Source of the DNA: Actinomadura macrotermitis
GTDB taxonomy: Bacteria > Actinomycetota > Actinomycetes > Streptosporangiales > Streptosporangiaceae
Assembly (NCBI RefSeq): GCF_009604375.1
Contig: NZ_WEGH01000004.1
Span: forward strand, 620,001 to 684,000
DNA: 64,000 nt
Direction of reading: 5' to 3'
A model generated the notes under the pieces. That model was not told the origin of the DNA and ran no database searches. It saw nothing but the letters and a program-made list of their open reading frames with translations. Below, in pieces: positions 36,277 to 45,152 of the stretch (the first letter of the stretch is position 1; each line of letters begins with the position of its first letter). The position numbers and the translations under genes were made by a program.

Positions 36277-37470
36277 CTACACGCTCGCGAGGGCCTCGCG
36301 GCGCTGCGGGCGGATGCCGTGCCGGACGGTGCCCTCGTCCAGCCAGCGGTCCAGGTGCACCCAGGTGGTGCGCATGGCCGACCGGCCCGTCAGCACGCCG
36401 AGGTGGCCGCCGGCGGCGACCTCGAACCGCACCTGCGGCGCGCCGGTCAGCAGCGCGCGCAGCGGCCGGACGGCGGCGACCGGCGCGATGCCGTCGCCCC
36501 GGCCGGCGATGGCCAGCACCGGCACCCGCACGTCCTGCAGCCGGATCCGGCGGCCGCCGACCGCCAGGCCCTCCCCGGCCAGCGCGTTGTCCTTGAACAG
36601 CCCGCGGTAGATCTGCTCCGCGGTGCGGCCGGGATAGGCCAGCATCGAGTCGGTGAAATGATCGATCGCCTCGATCTGCTCCAAGAACTCCCTATTGTCA
36701 AGGTTCGTCAGCATCTTGTAAGGACGCAGCAGGTATTTGTCGATGCCGATGAGCTGATAGGAGCGCTTCACCAGCGGCTGCGGAAGTCCCCCGAACAATG
36801 CGCCGACCACCCCCGCCTCGATCCCGCCCGTCAGCCTGGCGATCGGCCGGAGCGGCGCGGCGAGCCGCACCGCGGCGGTGTCGATCGGGGTCGCGATCGC
36901 CGCCACCGAGGCGATCGGCAGGTCCGGGTCGGCGGCGGCGGTCAGCAGCGCGAAGATCCCCCCGAGGCACCAGCCGACCAGCTGGACGGGCTGGCCGCCC
37001 GCGTCCGCGCTGACGGTGCGGATCGCGCCGGGCAGCACCTCCCCCACCCACTCCTCGAAGCCCAGCTCCCGGTCGGCGTACCCGATCGGCCCGTAGTCGA
37101 GCAGGTAGCTCAGCCGTCCCGCGTTCACCGTGTGCTCGGCCAGGCTGCAGCCGCGGCGCAGGTCGTAGCAGCGGGCCGGCGCGGCGAGCGGCGGGACGAA
37201 CAGCACCGGCGGCCCCGCGGGCACGACCCCCTCCGGCGGGCGGTACCGGTAGACCGAGCGCTTGGGGCCGTCGTCGATCATCTCGGTCGGCATCGGCCGC
37301 AGGTCGGCCAGGTGGCCGTACAGCATCTTGTGGGCGAGGTGGGAGGCGGCGGTGCGCAGGCTGCGGGGAGAGGGGATCATTTCGTTATTATCCATCTCCA
37401 TTTGAGGATCGATGGGGCGGAAGATCGGCCGTAAGCGGTCTAGCTCCTGCATAGCATTCATACACCGCAT
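36277..37470 (-). CDS. PhaC-like alpha/beta hydrolase with cysteine nucleophile
   Basis: 397 aa from ATG 37470 (other Met codons follow at 4, 7, 24, 26 and 31, so the start is uncertain). The nucleophile elbow is GWCLGG with Cys near 168, as in polyhydroxyalkanoate synthases, not Ser. Acid and base are in AGRGDGIAP (near 325) and AAGGHLGVL (near 356). Upstream elements PVLFVPPLAAPARCYDL and YLLDYGPIGYADRELGFEEW match the PhaC core, but the protein lacks the N-terminal domain of full PhaC (about 560 aa). It may transfer acyl chains (synthase or acyltransferase) rather than hydrolyse. Its 5' region is unusually AT-rich for this genome. Confidence 0.85.
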   Translation of the reverse strand: MRCMNAMQELDRLRPIFRPIDPQMEMDNNEMIPSPRSLRTAASHLAHKMLYGHLADLRPMPTEMIDDGPKRSVYRYRPPEGVVPAGPPVLFVPPLAAPARCYDLRRGCSLAEHTVNAGRLSYLLDYGPIGYADRELGFEEWVGEVLPGAIRTVSADAGGQPVQLVGWCLGGIFALLTAAADPDLPIASVAAIATPIDTAAVRLAAPLRPIARLTGGIEAGVVGALFGGLPQPLVKRSYQLIGIDKYLLRPYKMLTNLDNREFLEQIEAIDHFTDSMLAYPGRTAEQIYRGLFKDNALAGEGLAVGGRRIRLQDVRVPVLAIAGRGDGIAPVAAVRPLRALLTGAPQVRFEVAAGGHLGVLTGRSAMRTTWVHLDRWLDEGTVRHGIRPQRREALASV

Positions 37471-37731
37471 GCCCTGAGACCGATATCACACGTCCATGAA
37501 GGACATGTTAATTCGGCTTGACGCACGCCACGGCGGCCCCGGAATGGACGGACGATGAACGACCGGCCGGTCAGCGGCGCCGCCGGCACCGCCCTGACGT
37601 GTGGCGACGGCGCCGCGACGCGCCGTGACCGGCCGGGGACCCCCCTCGCGCCGCGGCCGGTCGATCGCGCATAATGACGATCACACCCTGTAGTAGTCGC
37701 GCTACGGGGCCGGCAGCCAGGTCGGTGCGCG
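37471..37731. promoter_or_regulatory. Divergent AT-enriched intergenic region
   Basis: 261 bp between divergent genes for the PhaC-like protein and the RSH enzyme. The part next to the PhaC-like gene has lower GC than the surroundings and should hold its promoter. I see no clear operator dyad or RNA structure. Confidence 0.4.
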
Positions 37732-39537
37732 ATGACGACCCTCAATCCGGCGAACGGCAAGGTTCCGGGGCCACCCGGGGCCGCGCTCCCGGACGGCCCG
37801 CTGCCGGTGGCGCCGCGCCGGCGCCGCCCGCTCGCGCCCGTCCTGTACCGGCTGATCGCGCCCGGGGCGCGGGCCCGCGCCGCCGACCCCGTCCCGTCCG
37901 CCCTCGCGCCGCTGCTGGCCGCGCACCGGGCCGCCTGCCCCCACCCCGACGAGGCGGCGCTGCTGCGCGGCTACCGGGTCGCCGAGGAACTGCACCGGGG
38001 GCAGCTGCGCAAGTCCGGCGCCCCCTACATCACCCACCCGCTGGCCGTCGCCACCATCCTGGCCGGGCTCGGCCTGGACACCACCACGCTCGTCGCGGCG
38101 CTGCTGCACGACACCGTCGAGGACACCCCCTACACCCTCGGCCAGGTGCGCGCCGACTTCGGCGACGAGATCGCGGTGCTGGTGGACGGGGTGACCAAGC
38201 TGGACGGCGAGCGCTGGGGCGACCGCGCCGAGGCCGAGACCTTCCGCAAGATCGTGCTGTCGGCCGCGGCGGACCTGCGGGTACTGGTGATCAAGCTGGC
38301 GGACCGGCTGCACAACCTGCGCACGCTCGGCTTCCAGCCGCCGCACAAGCGCGCGCGGATCGCCAAGGCCTCGCACGAGCTGCTGGTGCCGTTCGCCGAG
38401 CGGCTCGGCGTCCACGTGCTGAAACGGGAGATGGACGACCTGGCGTTCGCCGCGGGCGACCCGGGGGCGCACGCGGCGACCGGGCGCGCCGTCCGCGCGG
38501 CGATGCGCGGCGCGCCCGCCGCGTTCGGCCCGGCCGTGACCCGGCTGCGGGGCGCGCTCGCCGAGCACCGGGTCCGCGCCGACGTCAGCGTGCGCGTCTC
38601 GCACCTGTACGCGGTGCACAAGGCGACCGGCGGCGACCTGGCGGGCCTGCGGCCCTGCCAGGTGGCCCGGCTGCTGGTGGTCGTCGACGGCGCCGAGCGC
38701 GACTGCTACGTCGCGCTCGGCGCGGTGCACGCGGCGCTGCACCCGATCTCCGGGCGGGTCGCCGACTACATCGCGCTGCCGAAGGACAACCTGTACCGGT
38801 CGCTGCACACCCGGGTGATCAGCCCGGACGGCGACCCGCTGGAGGTGATCGTGCGCAGCCGGGCCATGCACCCGGTCGCCGAGTACGGCATCGTCGCGCA
38901 CATCCGCGACGCCGCGCACCGCACCGGCGGGGAGGGGACCGGCGCGGTGGCCGGGCGGCGCGACCTGGAGTGGCTCGGCCGGCTGCTCGCCTGGCAGTCG
39001 GACGCGCCCTCGGAGCGGTTCCTGGAGAACCTGCGCACCGACCTGGCCGAGGGCGACGTGGCGGCGCTCAGCCCCGCCGGGCAGATCGTCACGCTGCCGG
39101 CCGGCGCGACCGTGCTGGACTTCGCCTACGCGCTCGGCCCAGCGACCGGCGACCGCAGCATCGGCGCCCTGGTCAACGGCCGCCCGGCCGCCCTGTCGGC
39201 CGAGGTGCGCGGCGGCAACGTGGTGGAGGTGCTCACCGACCCCGGCTCGGTGCCGTCCGCGGACTGGCTGGACTTCGCGGTGACCGCCCCGGCCCGGGTG
39301 CACATCGGGCAGGCGCTCGCCCGGCGCGGCGCCGAGGAGGCCGCCGAGGCCGGGCGCCGCCTGCTCGTGCGCGCCCTGGCCCGGCGCGAGCTGGACCTGC
39401 TGGCCGCCGAGGCGCACGGCGACTCCCTCGCCGTCGCCCGCGACCTGGGCTACCTGGAGGTCGACGAGATGTACGCCGCGCTGACCGCCGGCACGCTGGA
39501 CCTGGCCGACCTGCTCGCCCGCTTCGCCGGCGCCTGA
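37732..39537 (+). CDS. Short RelA/SpoT homologue (HD + degenerate synthetase + TGS)
   Basis: 601 aa. The (p)ppGpp hydrolase HD domain is intact (ITHPLAVATILAGLGLD near 101; LLHDTVEDT near 124; KLADRLHNLRTLG). The synthetase region (about 285-400) keeps ADYIALPKDNLYRSLHT and the Glu in LEVIVRS, but the conserved D(L/I)xGxR segment reads PCQVARLLV, losing a residue needed for pyrophosphate transfer. A TGS domain follows (about 437-500), with no ACT domain at the end. It is shorter than the usual 720-850 aa RSH, so probably a ppGpp hydrolase or a regulatory second RSH. No clear ribosome site precedes the ATG. Confidence 0.88.
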   Translation: MTTLNPANGKVPGPPGAALPDGPLPVAPRRRRPLAPVLYRLIAPGARARAADPVPSALAPLLAAHRAACPHPDEAALLRGYRVAEELHRGQLRKSGAPYITHPLAVATILAGLGLDTTTLVAALLHDTVEDTPYTLGQVRADFGDEIAVLVDGVTKLDGERWGDRAEAETFRKIVLSAAADLRVLVIKLADRLHNLRTLGFQPPHKRARIAKASHELLVPFAERLGVHVLKREMDDLAFAAGDPGAHAATGRAVRAAMRGAPAAFGPAVTRLRGALAEHRVRADVSVRVSHLYAVHKATGGDLAGLRPCQVARLLVVVDGAERDCYVALGAVHAALHPISGRVADYIALPKDNLYRSLHTRVISPDGDPLEVIVRSRAMHPVAEYGIVAHIRDAAHRTGGEGTGAVAGRRDLEWLGRLLAWQSDAPSERFLENLRTDLAEGDVAALSPAGQIVTLPAGATVLDFAYALGPATGDRSIGALVNGRPAALSAEVRGGNVVEVLTDPGSVPSADWLDFAVTAPARVHIGQALARRGAEEAAEAGRRLLVRALARRELDLLAAEAHGDSLAVARDLGYLEVDEMYAALTAGTLDLADLLARFAGA

Positions 39538-39559
39538 CCCGCCCGCGCCGGCCGGCCGC

Positions 39560-40195
39560 TCAGCGCAGGTGCGGCGGGCCGTACCCCTCGAACGGGTCCC
39601 GGCCGGGCCCGCGCGACAGCGCGGCGACCGCCGCCAGCGTCGCGATGACGCCGGAGCCGCCCGCCCAGTCCAGCAGCGCGGTGGCGATGATGGCGGACGC
39701 GGGCGCGTCGGCCGACAGCGGCAGCAGCGTGACCAGCACGACGATCATCGCGCCGATCCAGCAGAACGCCCGCAGCGGCCGGGCCGCGGTGGCGACCAGC
39801 ACGTGCAGCAGCGCGGTCGCCTGCACGGTCATGGCGCCCGCGCAGATGCCGTAGGCGAGCGCGGCCGTGTCGGTGCCGGTCGCGGTGAACACCGGGACCT
39901 CCACCCGGAGCAGCCCGTGCAGCAGCAGGACGCTCGCGGCGGCGAGGGCGGACGCGGCCGAGGCGCAGGCGAGGCCGCACAGCCACACGCGGCGCAGGTC
40001 CACCCCGGGCCGCTCGGCGAGGGCGTCGTGCAGGGCGAGGAAGTCGGTGAAGCGGCCCGGGGACGCCTCGGTGCGGCGGCGGGTGACCGACCGGCACCGG
40101 AACGAGCGCGCGTAGGAGCGGGGGCGTGCGGTCCCGCGCCGGGCACGCCGGGGCGGCAGTCCGTCGAAGAACGGTTCGAACGGCGTGTCGCCCAT
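39560..40195 (-). CDS. Four-helix membrane protein, unknown function
   Basis: 211 aa from ATG 40195, preceded by GGGGGAGGAA. A basic cytoplasmic N-terminus of about 70 residues precedes four hydrophobic helices (for example VWLCGLACASAASALAAASV and FCWIGAMIVVLVTLLPLS). No conserved functional residues noticed. Convergent with the RSH gene, 22 bp between stops. Confidence 0.7.
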   Translation of the reverse strand: MGDTPFEPFFDGLPPRRARRGTARPRSYARSFRCRSVTRRRTEASPGRFTDFLALHDALAERPGVDLRRVWLCGLACASAASALAAASVLLLHGLLRVEVPVFTATGTDTAALAYGICAGAMTVQATALLHVLVATAARPLRAFCWIGAMIVVLVTLLPLSADAPASAIIATALLDWAGGSGVIATLAAVAALSRGPGRDPFEGYGPPHLR

Positions 40196-40411
40196 GGTTC
40201 CTCCCCCATCCGGACAGCACATTGCTACCCGGAGCGGTTCGCCGGGACTCCACCCCGTTCGGGTCTTTGTCGTCATTTGATCGTGGCCCCGCGTGCCCCC
40301 GACCGGCGCAAACGCCCTCCGCGCCGGGGTCCGGCAGGGCATTGTCGGAGGGCATCCCTGAGAATGCCCTGAGAACAACCTGAAGACGCAGCTCCCAGAA
40401 GGCGACCGCAC

Positions 40412-40579
40412 GTGCCCACTCCCCCGCCCCACTCCGCGCCGGACGACACGCCGGCCCGGTCGCTCCTCGGCCGCTTCCTGTACTGGCTGACCCCCGACGG
40501 CCCGCACGACGACTGGCTGGAGCCCGACCCCGATCCGGACGGCGAGGACACGGCCGAGGGGAATCGCCCGCTAACGTGA
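40412..40579 (+). CDS. Small acidic 55-aa protein
   Basis: GTG 40412 with AGAAGG 9 nt upstream; TGA at 40577-40579. The peptide starts Pro-rich (VPTPPPHSAPDDTP), has a short hydrophobic centre (RSLLGRFLYWLTPDG) and an acidic end (DDWLEPDPDPDGEDTAEG). Codons end in G/C as in neighbours. Ends 4 bp before the DUF2203 gene, consistent with an operon. Unrecognised. Confidence 0.5.
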   Translation: MPTPPPHSAPDDTPARSLLGRFLYWLTPDGPHDDWLEPDPDPDGEDTAEGNRPLT

Positions 40580-40583
40580 CGGT

Positions 40584-40982
40584 ATGGAGGACGACGGCCC
40601 GGAAGCGGCGGCGGAGCACGGCACCTGGGAGTTCACCGTGGCCGAGGCGCGCGCCCTCGTGCCCCAGGTGCGCGAGCGGGCCGCCGAGATCGTCCGGCTG
40701 CGCGCGGACCTGGCCGAGCTGGCGCTGGAGCTGCGCGAGCTCGGCGCCTCGCCGCTCGGCGGGCGGGCCGAGATCAAGGGCCTGGAGGCCCGGCTGGACG
40801 AGGAGCTCACCTGGTTCACCGGGCAGGGCATCCAGGTGCGCGGCATCGCCCCGCTCCTGATCGACTTCCCGGCGGTGCTGGACGGGCGCCCGGTCTGCCT
40901 CTGCTGGCTGGAGGGCGACACCGAGCTGGCCTGGTACCACCGCGCCGACCTCGGCTTCGCCGGCCGCCGCCCGCTGCCCTGA
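40584..40982 (+). CDS. DUF2203-family protein
   Basis: 132 aa with the family start WEFTVAEARALVPQVRERA, a coiled helix (IVRLRADLAELALELRELG) and the conserved C-terminal part (GIQVRGIAPLLIDFPAVLDGRPVCLCWLEGD.ELAWYHRADLGFAGR). Function unknown; soluble. A hairpin (40981-41010) directly follows. Confidence 0.85.
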   Translation: MEDDGPEAAAEHGTWEFTVAEARALVPQVRERAAEIVRLRADLAELALELRELGASPLGGRAEIKGLEARLDEELTWFTGQGIQVRGIAPLLIDFPAVLDGRPVCLCWLEGDTELAWYHRADLGFAGRRPLP

Positions 40983-41010
40983 GGGCCCGCCGCGCGGCGG
41001 CCCGGCCCTC
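40981..41010 (+). terminator. Hairpin terminator after DUF2203
   Basis: GAGGGCC (40981-40987) pairs with GGCCCTC (41004-41010) and an inner CGCCGC/GCGGCG stem extends it, with a 4-nt bulge. It overlaps the DUF2203 stop codon. Confidence 0.55.
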
Positions 41011-41136
41011 TCCGGAGGGGCGTCGCCGGCGTATACCACGCTGATCCGCCAGAGGCCTAATCGTTACCAACTGCCCCATTGATCCGATTTGACCGCGAAG
41101 ATACGTTCGCACGAAATCGATCATGAGGGAGGCCAG

Positions 41137-43332
41137 GTGGCGACCACCAAACGCGTGCAGACCGCACGGCTCGTGGCACTGACCTCGCTGGGGATGCTGC
41201 CCTGCGTCGTCGCACAGTCGGCCATGGCGCAGCCCGTCCGGCCGACGCCCATCACGTCCTATCCCGGAGACCCCGGGCGGCCGGGCGACCCGGCGAGCTG
41301 GCGCACCCCCGAGTTCGACCGGGACTCGGGCCTGGTGACCATCGGCGCGGAGTTCGCCTACGCCGGCGGGTACACCGGCGGCGGGCAGAACATCGGCGTC
41401 GTCGACTCGGGCTACTACACCGGGCACGTGCGCGAGCACGGCAGCCTGGCCACCGGCTACAAGGTGCCGGACCGCTTCACCCCGGTGGTCGCCAGCGGCG
41501 GCGACACCGGCAAGACCTCCGGCGCCTACGACCCCGCCTACAACGACAGCCACGGCACCCACGTCACCGGCACCATCGGCGCCAGCCGCGACGGCGTCGG
41601 CGAGACGACGCCGGACGGGCCCGAGGCCAACATGCACGGCGTCGCGTTCAACGCGCACCTGTACGTCGGCAACACCCACAAGACCGACGGCGTCTTCTAC
41701 GGCCTGGTCCCGCCGGACGGCACCGACGCGCAGAAGATCGACAACGGCTACCTGGCCAACGTCTACCGCGCCGTCGCCACGGCGCGGACCAAGGACGGGC
41801 GGCCCGTCCGGATCATCACCAGCAGCTGGGGCAGCGCGCCGCCCACCGAGAACTACAACACCCTCGAACCGCCGCCCGGCGCCCCCGCGTCCTTCGGCGT
41901 GAACGCCGCCTGGCGCAACCTGGCCACCCCCGACGGCGTCCCCGACGGCAACGGCAACACGCTGCACTGGCTGAACGGCGCGATCCGCGTCGCCGAGTCC
42001 GGCAAGATCGTCCAGTTCACCGCGGGCAACGCCGGGGTCGCCAACCCGACGGCGCGCGCCGCGACGCCGTACTACCGGCCGGACCTGGAGCGCAGCTGGT
42101 ACACCACCTCGGGCGTCAACCCCAACATCGGGCGCACGCTGAACGCCGACGGCTCGGTGCGGGTCCCGGGCCGGCAGGAGTTCAACCAGTGCGGCATCGC
42201 CAAGTGGTCCTGCGTCACCGCGCCGAGCCGGCTGATCAACAGCACCTGGGTCGAGGTCGTGGACGGGGTGCCGCGGGCGCGGTACCGGGCCGCGTCGGGC
42301 ACCTCGATGGCCGGCCCGCACTCGGCGGCGGCGCTGTCGCTGATCATGCAGCGGTTCCCGTACATGACCAACACGCAGGCGCTGCACACGATGTACACGA
42401 CCGGCCGGCAGAACGCCACGGTCTCCGACGCGTCCGGCGCCCATGTGCCCAACCCCACGGCCGGCCAGATGGTGCAGGTCCCCGACTCGCGCAACGGCTG
42501 GCACACCGTCAGCCTGCGTGAGGCGCTCCAGGGCCCGGGCCAGCTGCTCGGCGCGTTCGTCGCCGACACGCGCGGCTACACCGACGTGTGGTCCAACGAC
42601 ATCTCCGACGTCGCCATCCAGGCGCGCAAGCAGGAGGACGCCGCCGAGGCCGCCGCGTGGAAGGCGACCAAGGCCGAGCGCGGGTGGACCGACGGGCTGC
42701 CCTCGGACGCGAGCGCCAAGGACAGGTTCGACTACGCGGTCGGCACCCGGCGTGAGCAGGCCCGCAACGCCCGCACCTACGTGGGCGGCCTCGTCAAGCG
42801 CGGCGACGGGACCCTGTTCCTGACCGGCGCCAACACCTGGCACGGAGCGACCACCGTCGACGACGGCAAGCTGTCGGTGCTGGGCTCGCAGTCCGGCGGG
42901 ATCGTCGTGCGCGGCGGGACGCTCGGCGGCACCGGCCGCGTGGCCGGCGACGTCGACGTCACCGGCGGGACGCTCCAGGCCGGCGTCTCGGCCGCGGAGG
43001 CCAGGCGCGCCGCCAACGAGCACGTCGTCGCGGGCACCGTCCTGAACGTCGGCGGGGACCTGCGCGTCGGCCACCACGGCGGCCTCCTCGCGACCGTCGC
43101 CGACGGCGCCGCCACGAGCGTGCGCGCCGCCGGCGACGTGACGCTCTCGGGGCGGCTGGACCTGGACGTCTCCGGGGACCTCACCCCGGGCACCCGGCTG
43201 ACGGTCCTGAGCGGCACGTCGATCCACGGGACGTTCCGCGGCCTGCGCGAGGGCGGCGTCGTCACCGAGCACGGCCACCGGTTCAAGGTGTCCTACGCGG
43301 ACAACAGCGTGACGCTGACCGTCATCCGCTGA
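41137..43332 (+). CDS. Secreted subtilisin-family protease with autotransporter-type beta-strand repeat
   Basis: 731 aa from GTG 41137 (GGGAGG 4 nt upstream). A Sec signal peptide covers about residues 1-35 (ends near QSAMAQP). The S8 triad is present: Asp in GVVDSGYY (near 89), His in SHGTHVTG (near 138), Ser in SGTSMAGPH (near 390). Residues about 552-730 hold a passenger-type repeat, GDGTLFLTGANTWHGATTV followed by GGTLGGTGRVAGDV, and further right-handed-helix-like strands. This is the layout of Gram-negative autotransporter proteases, yet no beta-barrel translocator follows; the protein ends at VTLTVIR. Likely exported and possibly wall-attached by unknown means. Origin by transfer is possible; codon use looks native. 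Confidence 0.88.
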   Translation: MATTKRVQTARLVALTSLGMLPCVVAQSAMAQPVRPTPITSYPGDPGRPGDPASWRTPEFDRDSGLVTIGAEFAYAGGYTGGGQNIGVVDSGYYTGHVREHGSLATGYKVPDRFTPVVASGGDTGKTSGAYDPAYNDSHGTHVTGTIGASRDGVGETTPDGPEANMHGVAFNAHLYVGNTHKTDGVFYGLVPPDGTDAQKIDNGYLANVYRAVATARTKDGRPVRIITSSWGSAPPTENYNTLEPPPGAPASFGVNAAWRNLATPDGVPDGNGNTLHWLNGAIRVAESGKIVQFTAGNAGVANPTARAATPYYRPDLERSWYTTSGVNPNIGRTLNADGSVRVPGRQEFNQCGIAKWSCVTAPSRLINSTWVEVVDGVPRARYRAASGTSMAGPHSAAALSLIMQRFPYMTNTQALHTMYTTGRQNATVSDASGAHVPNPTAGQMVQVPDSRNGWHTVSLREALQGPGQLLGAFVADTRGYTDVWSNDISDVAIQARKQEDAAEAAAWKATKAERGWTDGLPSDASAKDRFDYAVGTRREQARNARTYVGGLVKRGDGTLFLTGANTWHGATTVDDGKLSVLGSQSGGIVVRGGTLGGTGRVAGDVDVTGGTLQAGVSAAEARRAANEHVVAGTVLNVGGDLRVGHHGGLLATVADGAATSVRAAGDVTLSGRLDLDVSGDLTPGTRLTVLSGTSIHGTFRGLREGGVVTEHGHRFKVSYADNSVTLTVIR

Positions 43333-43343
43333 CAACGACACGA

Positions 43344-43384
43344 AAGGGCCGGGGGACCTCCGCAATGGAGATCCCCCGGCCCTT
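43344..43384. terminator. Bidirectional hairpin terminator
   Basis: AAGGGCCGGGGGA (43344-43356) and TCCCCCGGCCCTT (43372-43384) form a 13-bp stem with an inner CTCC/GGAG helix, between the convergent protease and glutamine synthetase genes. Confidence 0.88.
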
Positions 43385-43419
43385 CGCTCGCGGCGGCCGC
43401 CGCGAGCGAGACGGTCAGA

Positions 43420-44439
43420 TCAGACCTGGCCGGCCTTCTCCAGCGCCGAGCAGCAGGTGTTCACCAGCACGCGCGCCACGTTGTAGGGGTCGATGTTGGC
43501 GTTCGGGCGGCGGTCCTCGATGTAGCCCTTCTTGTCCACCTCGACCTGCCAGGGGATGCGGACCGAGGAGCCGCGGTCGGACACGCCGTAGCTGTAGACG
43601 TCGTGCGGGGCGGTCTCGTGCTGGCCGGTGAGACGGTCGGCGATGCCGTGGCCGTACTCGGCGATGTGCTCCTCGACCTTGCCCTCGGCGCCGAGCGCCT
43701 CGCAGGCGGTGATGATCGCGTCGTAGCCCTCGCGCATCGCCTTGGTGGAGAAGTTGGTGTGCGCGCCGGCGCCGTTCCAGTCGCCCTTGGCGGGCTTGGG
43801 GTCCAGGGTGGCGGCCACGTTGTGGTCCTCGGCGATGCGGTAGAGCAGCCAGCGCGCGACCCACAGGTGGTCGGCGACCTCGAGCGGGCCCGCCGGGCCG
43901 ATCTGGAACTCCCACTGGCCGGGCATGACCTCGGCGTTGATGCCCGACAGCTTCAGGCCGGCCTGCAGGCAGGCGTCCATGTGGTGCTCGACGATGTCGC
44001 GGCCGAAGACCTCGTCGGCGCCGACACCGCAGTAGTACGGGCCCTGCGGGGCCGGGAAGCCGGTCTCGGGGAAGCCGAGCGGGCGGCCGGCCTGGAAGAA
44101 GGTGTACTCCTGCTCGATGCCGAACCAGGAGTCCTGGTCGGCGTACTGCTCGGCGACCGGGCGGAGCTTGGCCCGGTTGTTGGTGGGGTGCGGGGTGCCG
44201 TCCACGAGGAAGACCTCGCAGAGGACCAGCTTGTTGTCCCCGCCGCGGATCGGGTCCGGACAGGAGAAGACCGGCTTGAGCACGCAGTCCGACTTGTCAC
44301 CGGGAGCCTGGTTGGTGCTGGAGCCGTCGAAGCCCCAGTCCGGCAGCTCGGCGCCGTCGGCGACGATCCTGGTCTTGGACCGGAGCCGTGCGGTGGGCTC
44401 GGTGCCGTCCACCCAGATGTACTCGGCCTTGTAGCTCAA
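43420..44439 (-). CDS. glnII: Glutamine synthetase type II
   Basis: 339 aa, the length of eukaryotic-type GSII. It condenses glutamate and ammonia with ATP to glutamine. Signature segments: DWGFDGSSTNQAPGDKSD, FGIEQEYTFF (catalytic Glu residues), GINAEVMPGQWEFQIGP and GAGAHTNFSTKAMR. The adenylylation site of GSI is absent, as expected. Single-gene unit; promoter lies in the 200-bp region shared with the divergent 90-aa gene, where GlnR control would be usual but I could not identify a site confidently. Confidence 0.95.
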   Translation of the reverse strand: MSYKAEYIWVDGTEPTARLRSKTRIVADGAELPDWGFDGSSTNQAPGDKSDCVLKPVFSCPDPIRGGDNKLVLCEVFLVDGTPHPTNNRAKLRPVAEQYADQDSWFGIEQEYTFFQAGRPLGFPETGFPAPQGPYYCGVGADEVFGRDIVEHHMDACLQAGLKLSGINAEVMPGQWEFQIGPAGPLEVADHLWVARWLLYRIAEDHNVAATLDPKPAKGDWNGAGAHTNFSTKAMREGYDAIITACEALGAEGKVEEHIAEYGHGIADRLTGQHETAPHDVYSYGVSDRGSSVRIPWQVEVDKKGYIEDRRPNANIDPYNVARVLVNTCCSALEKAGQV

Positions 44440-44639
44440 CGTCGGTTCCTCTCGTCCTGCGCGGCCTCTCGGTTGTGGCCGAAAACGAGAGTGTCAATGG
44501 GGCATTTCGGACCTGTTGCCCGTATGTGAACGCCGTGTTAAACGGGTGCTGACCTGGGCGAACGAGGCTGAGATACCGGTCACACGGCCTGTTTTCCGGC
44601 CATACCCCGCACTCGCGGGCGGGCTGGCATACTCCGCCC

Positions 44640-44912
44640 ATGAACCCGGTGCTGCGCCGTTTGCATGAGGAACGTCACATCTACACCAGGGACCTGGAAC
44701 GCGATCCCTCGCTGCTGGACGGCTACCCGCACCGGCACGTCTTCCTCGTCGCGACCCCGCGCGTCCTGAAGATCGCCCCGATGTCCGGCGCGCTGCCCGC
44801 GCTGCTCGCCGCCGTGGAGCGCCTGGAGGACCTCGGCTGGGAGGCGGTCGCCTGGTCGCTGGAGCAGCAGGGCAACTCCGGCGTGATGATGCGCCGGTCC
44901 GTCACTCCATGA
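44640..44912 (+). CDS. Small 90-aa hypothetical protein
   Basis: ATG 44640 without a ribosome site; a CATACT -10-like element lies about 8 nt upstream, suggesting a leaderless mRNA. The sequence is a mixed alpha/beta small fold (HRHVFLVATPRVLKIA, then LLAAVERLEDLGWEAVAWSL) resembling actinobacterial conserved hypothetical proteins. Its 3' end overlaps the convergent membrane gene by 11 bp. Confidence 0.65.
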   Translation: MNPVLRRLHEERHIYTRDLERDPSLLDGYPHRHVFLVATPRVLKIAPMSGALPALLAAVERLEDLGWEAVAWSLEQQGNSGVMMRRSVTP

Positions 44913-45099
44913 CCATCAGGGCGATGCCGCCCACGATGTGGCCGATGACCGTCATCACCAGCATCACCACGAAGATGTACTTGGCGGTCGGGTGGTCGAA
45001 GTTCCGGCTGCCGGTGTCGGGCTGCTTCTCGTTGCGCGCGACGACCTGCCGCTCCAGCGAGTCGAGCGAGGGGAACAGCGACCGCGGCTTCGGGGCCAT
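44902..45099 (-). CDS. Small single-span membrane protein
   Basis: 65 aa, ATG with GGAGG 5 nt upstream. A basic soluble N-terminus of 40 residues precedes one C-terminal hydrophobic helix (YIFVVMLVMTVIGHIVGGIA). Divergent from the OhrR-like regulator with the palindromic operator between, so probably part of its regulon. Confidence 0.75.
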   Translation of the reverse strand: MAPKPRSLFPSLDSLERQVVARNEKQPDTGSRNFDHPTAKYIFVVMLVMTVIGHIVGGIALMVME

Positions 45100-45110
45100 C
45101 GGACCTCCAG

Positions 45111-45130
45111 ACGATTAGTGCACTAATCGT
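45111..45130. promoter_or_regulatory. Perfect 20-bp palindromic operator of the MarR/OhrR-like regulator
   Basis: ACGATTAGTGCACTAATCGT is a perfect dyad, followed by an extra half site TTAGTGC (45130-45136). It covers a -35-like TTAGTG (45115-45120) spaced 19 bp from a TACATT -10-like element (45140-45145) of the plus-strand promoter, and is 12 bp from the minus-strand ATG. Size and symmetry suit a MarR dimer. Confidence 0.75.
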
Positions 45131-45152
45131 TAGTGCGTATACATTGAACCCC

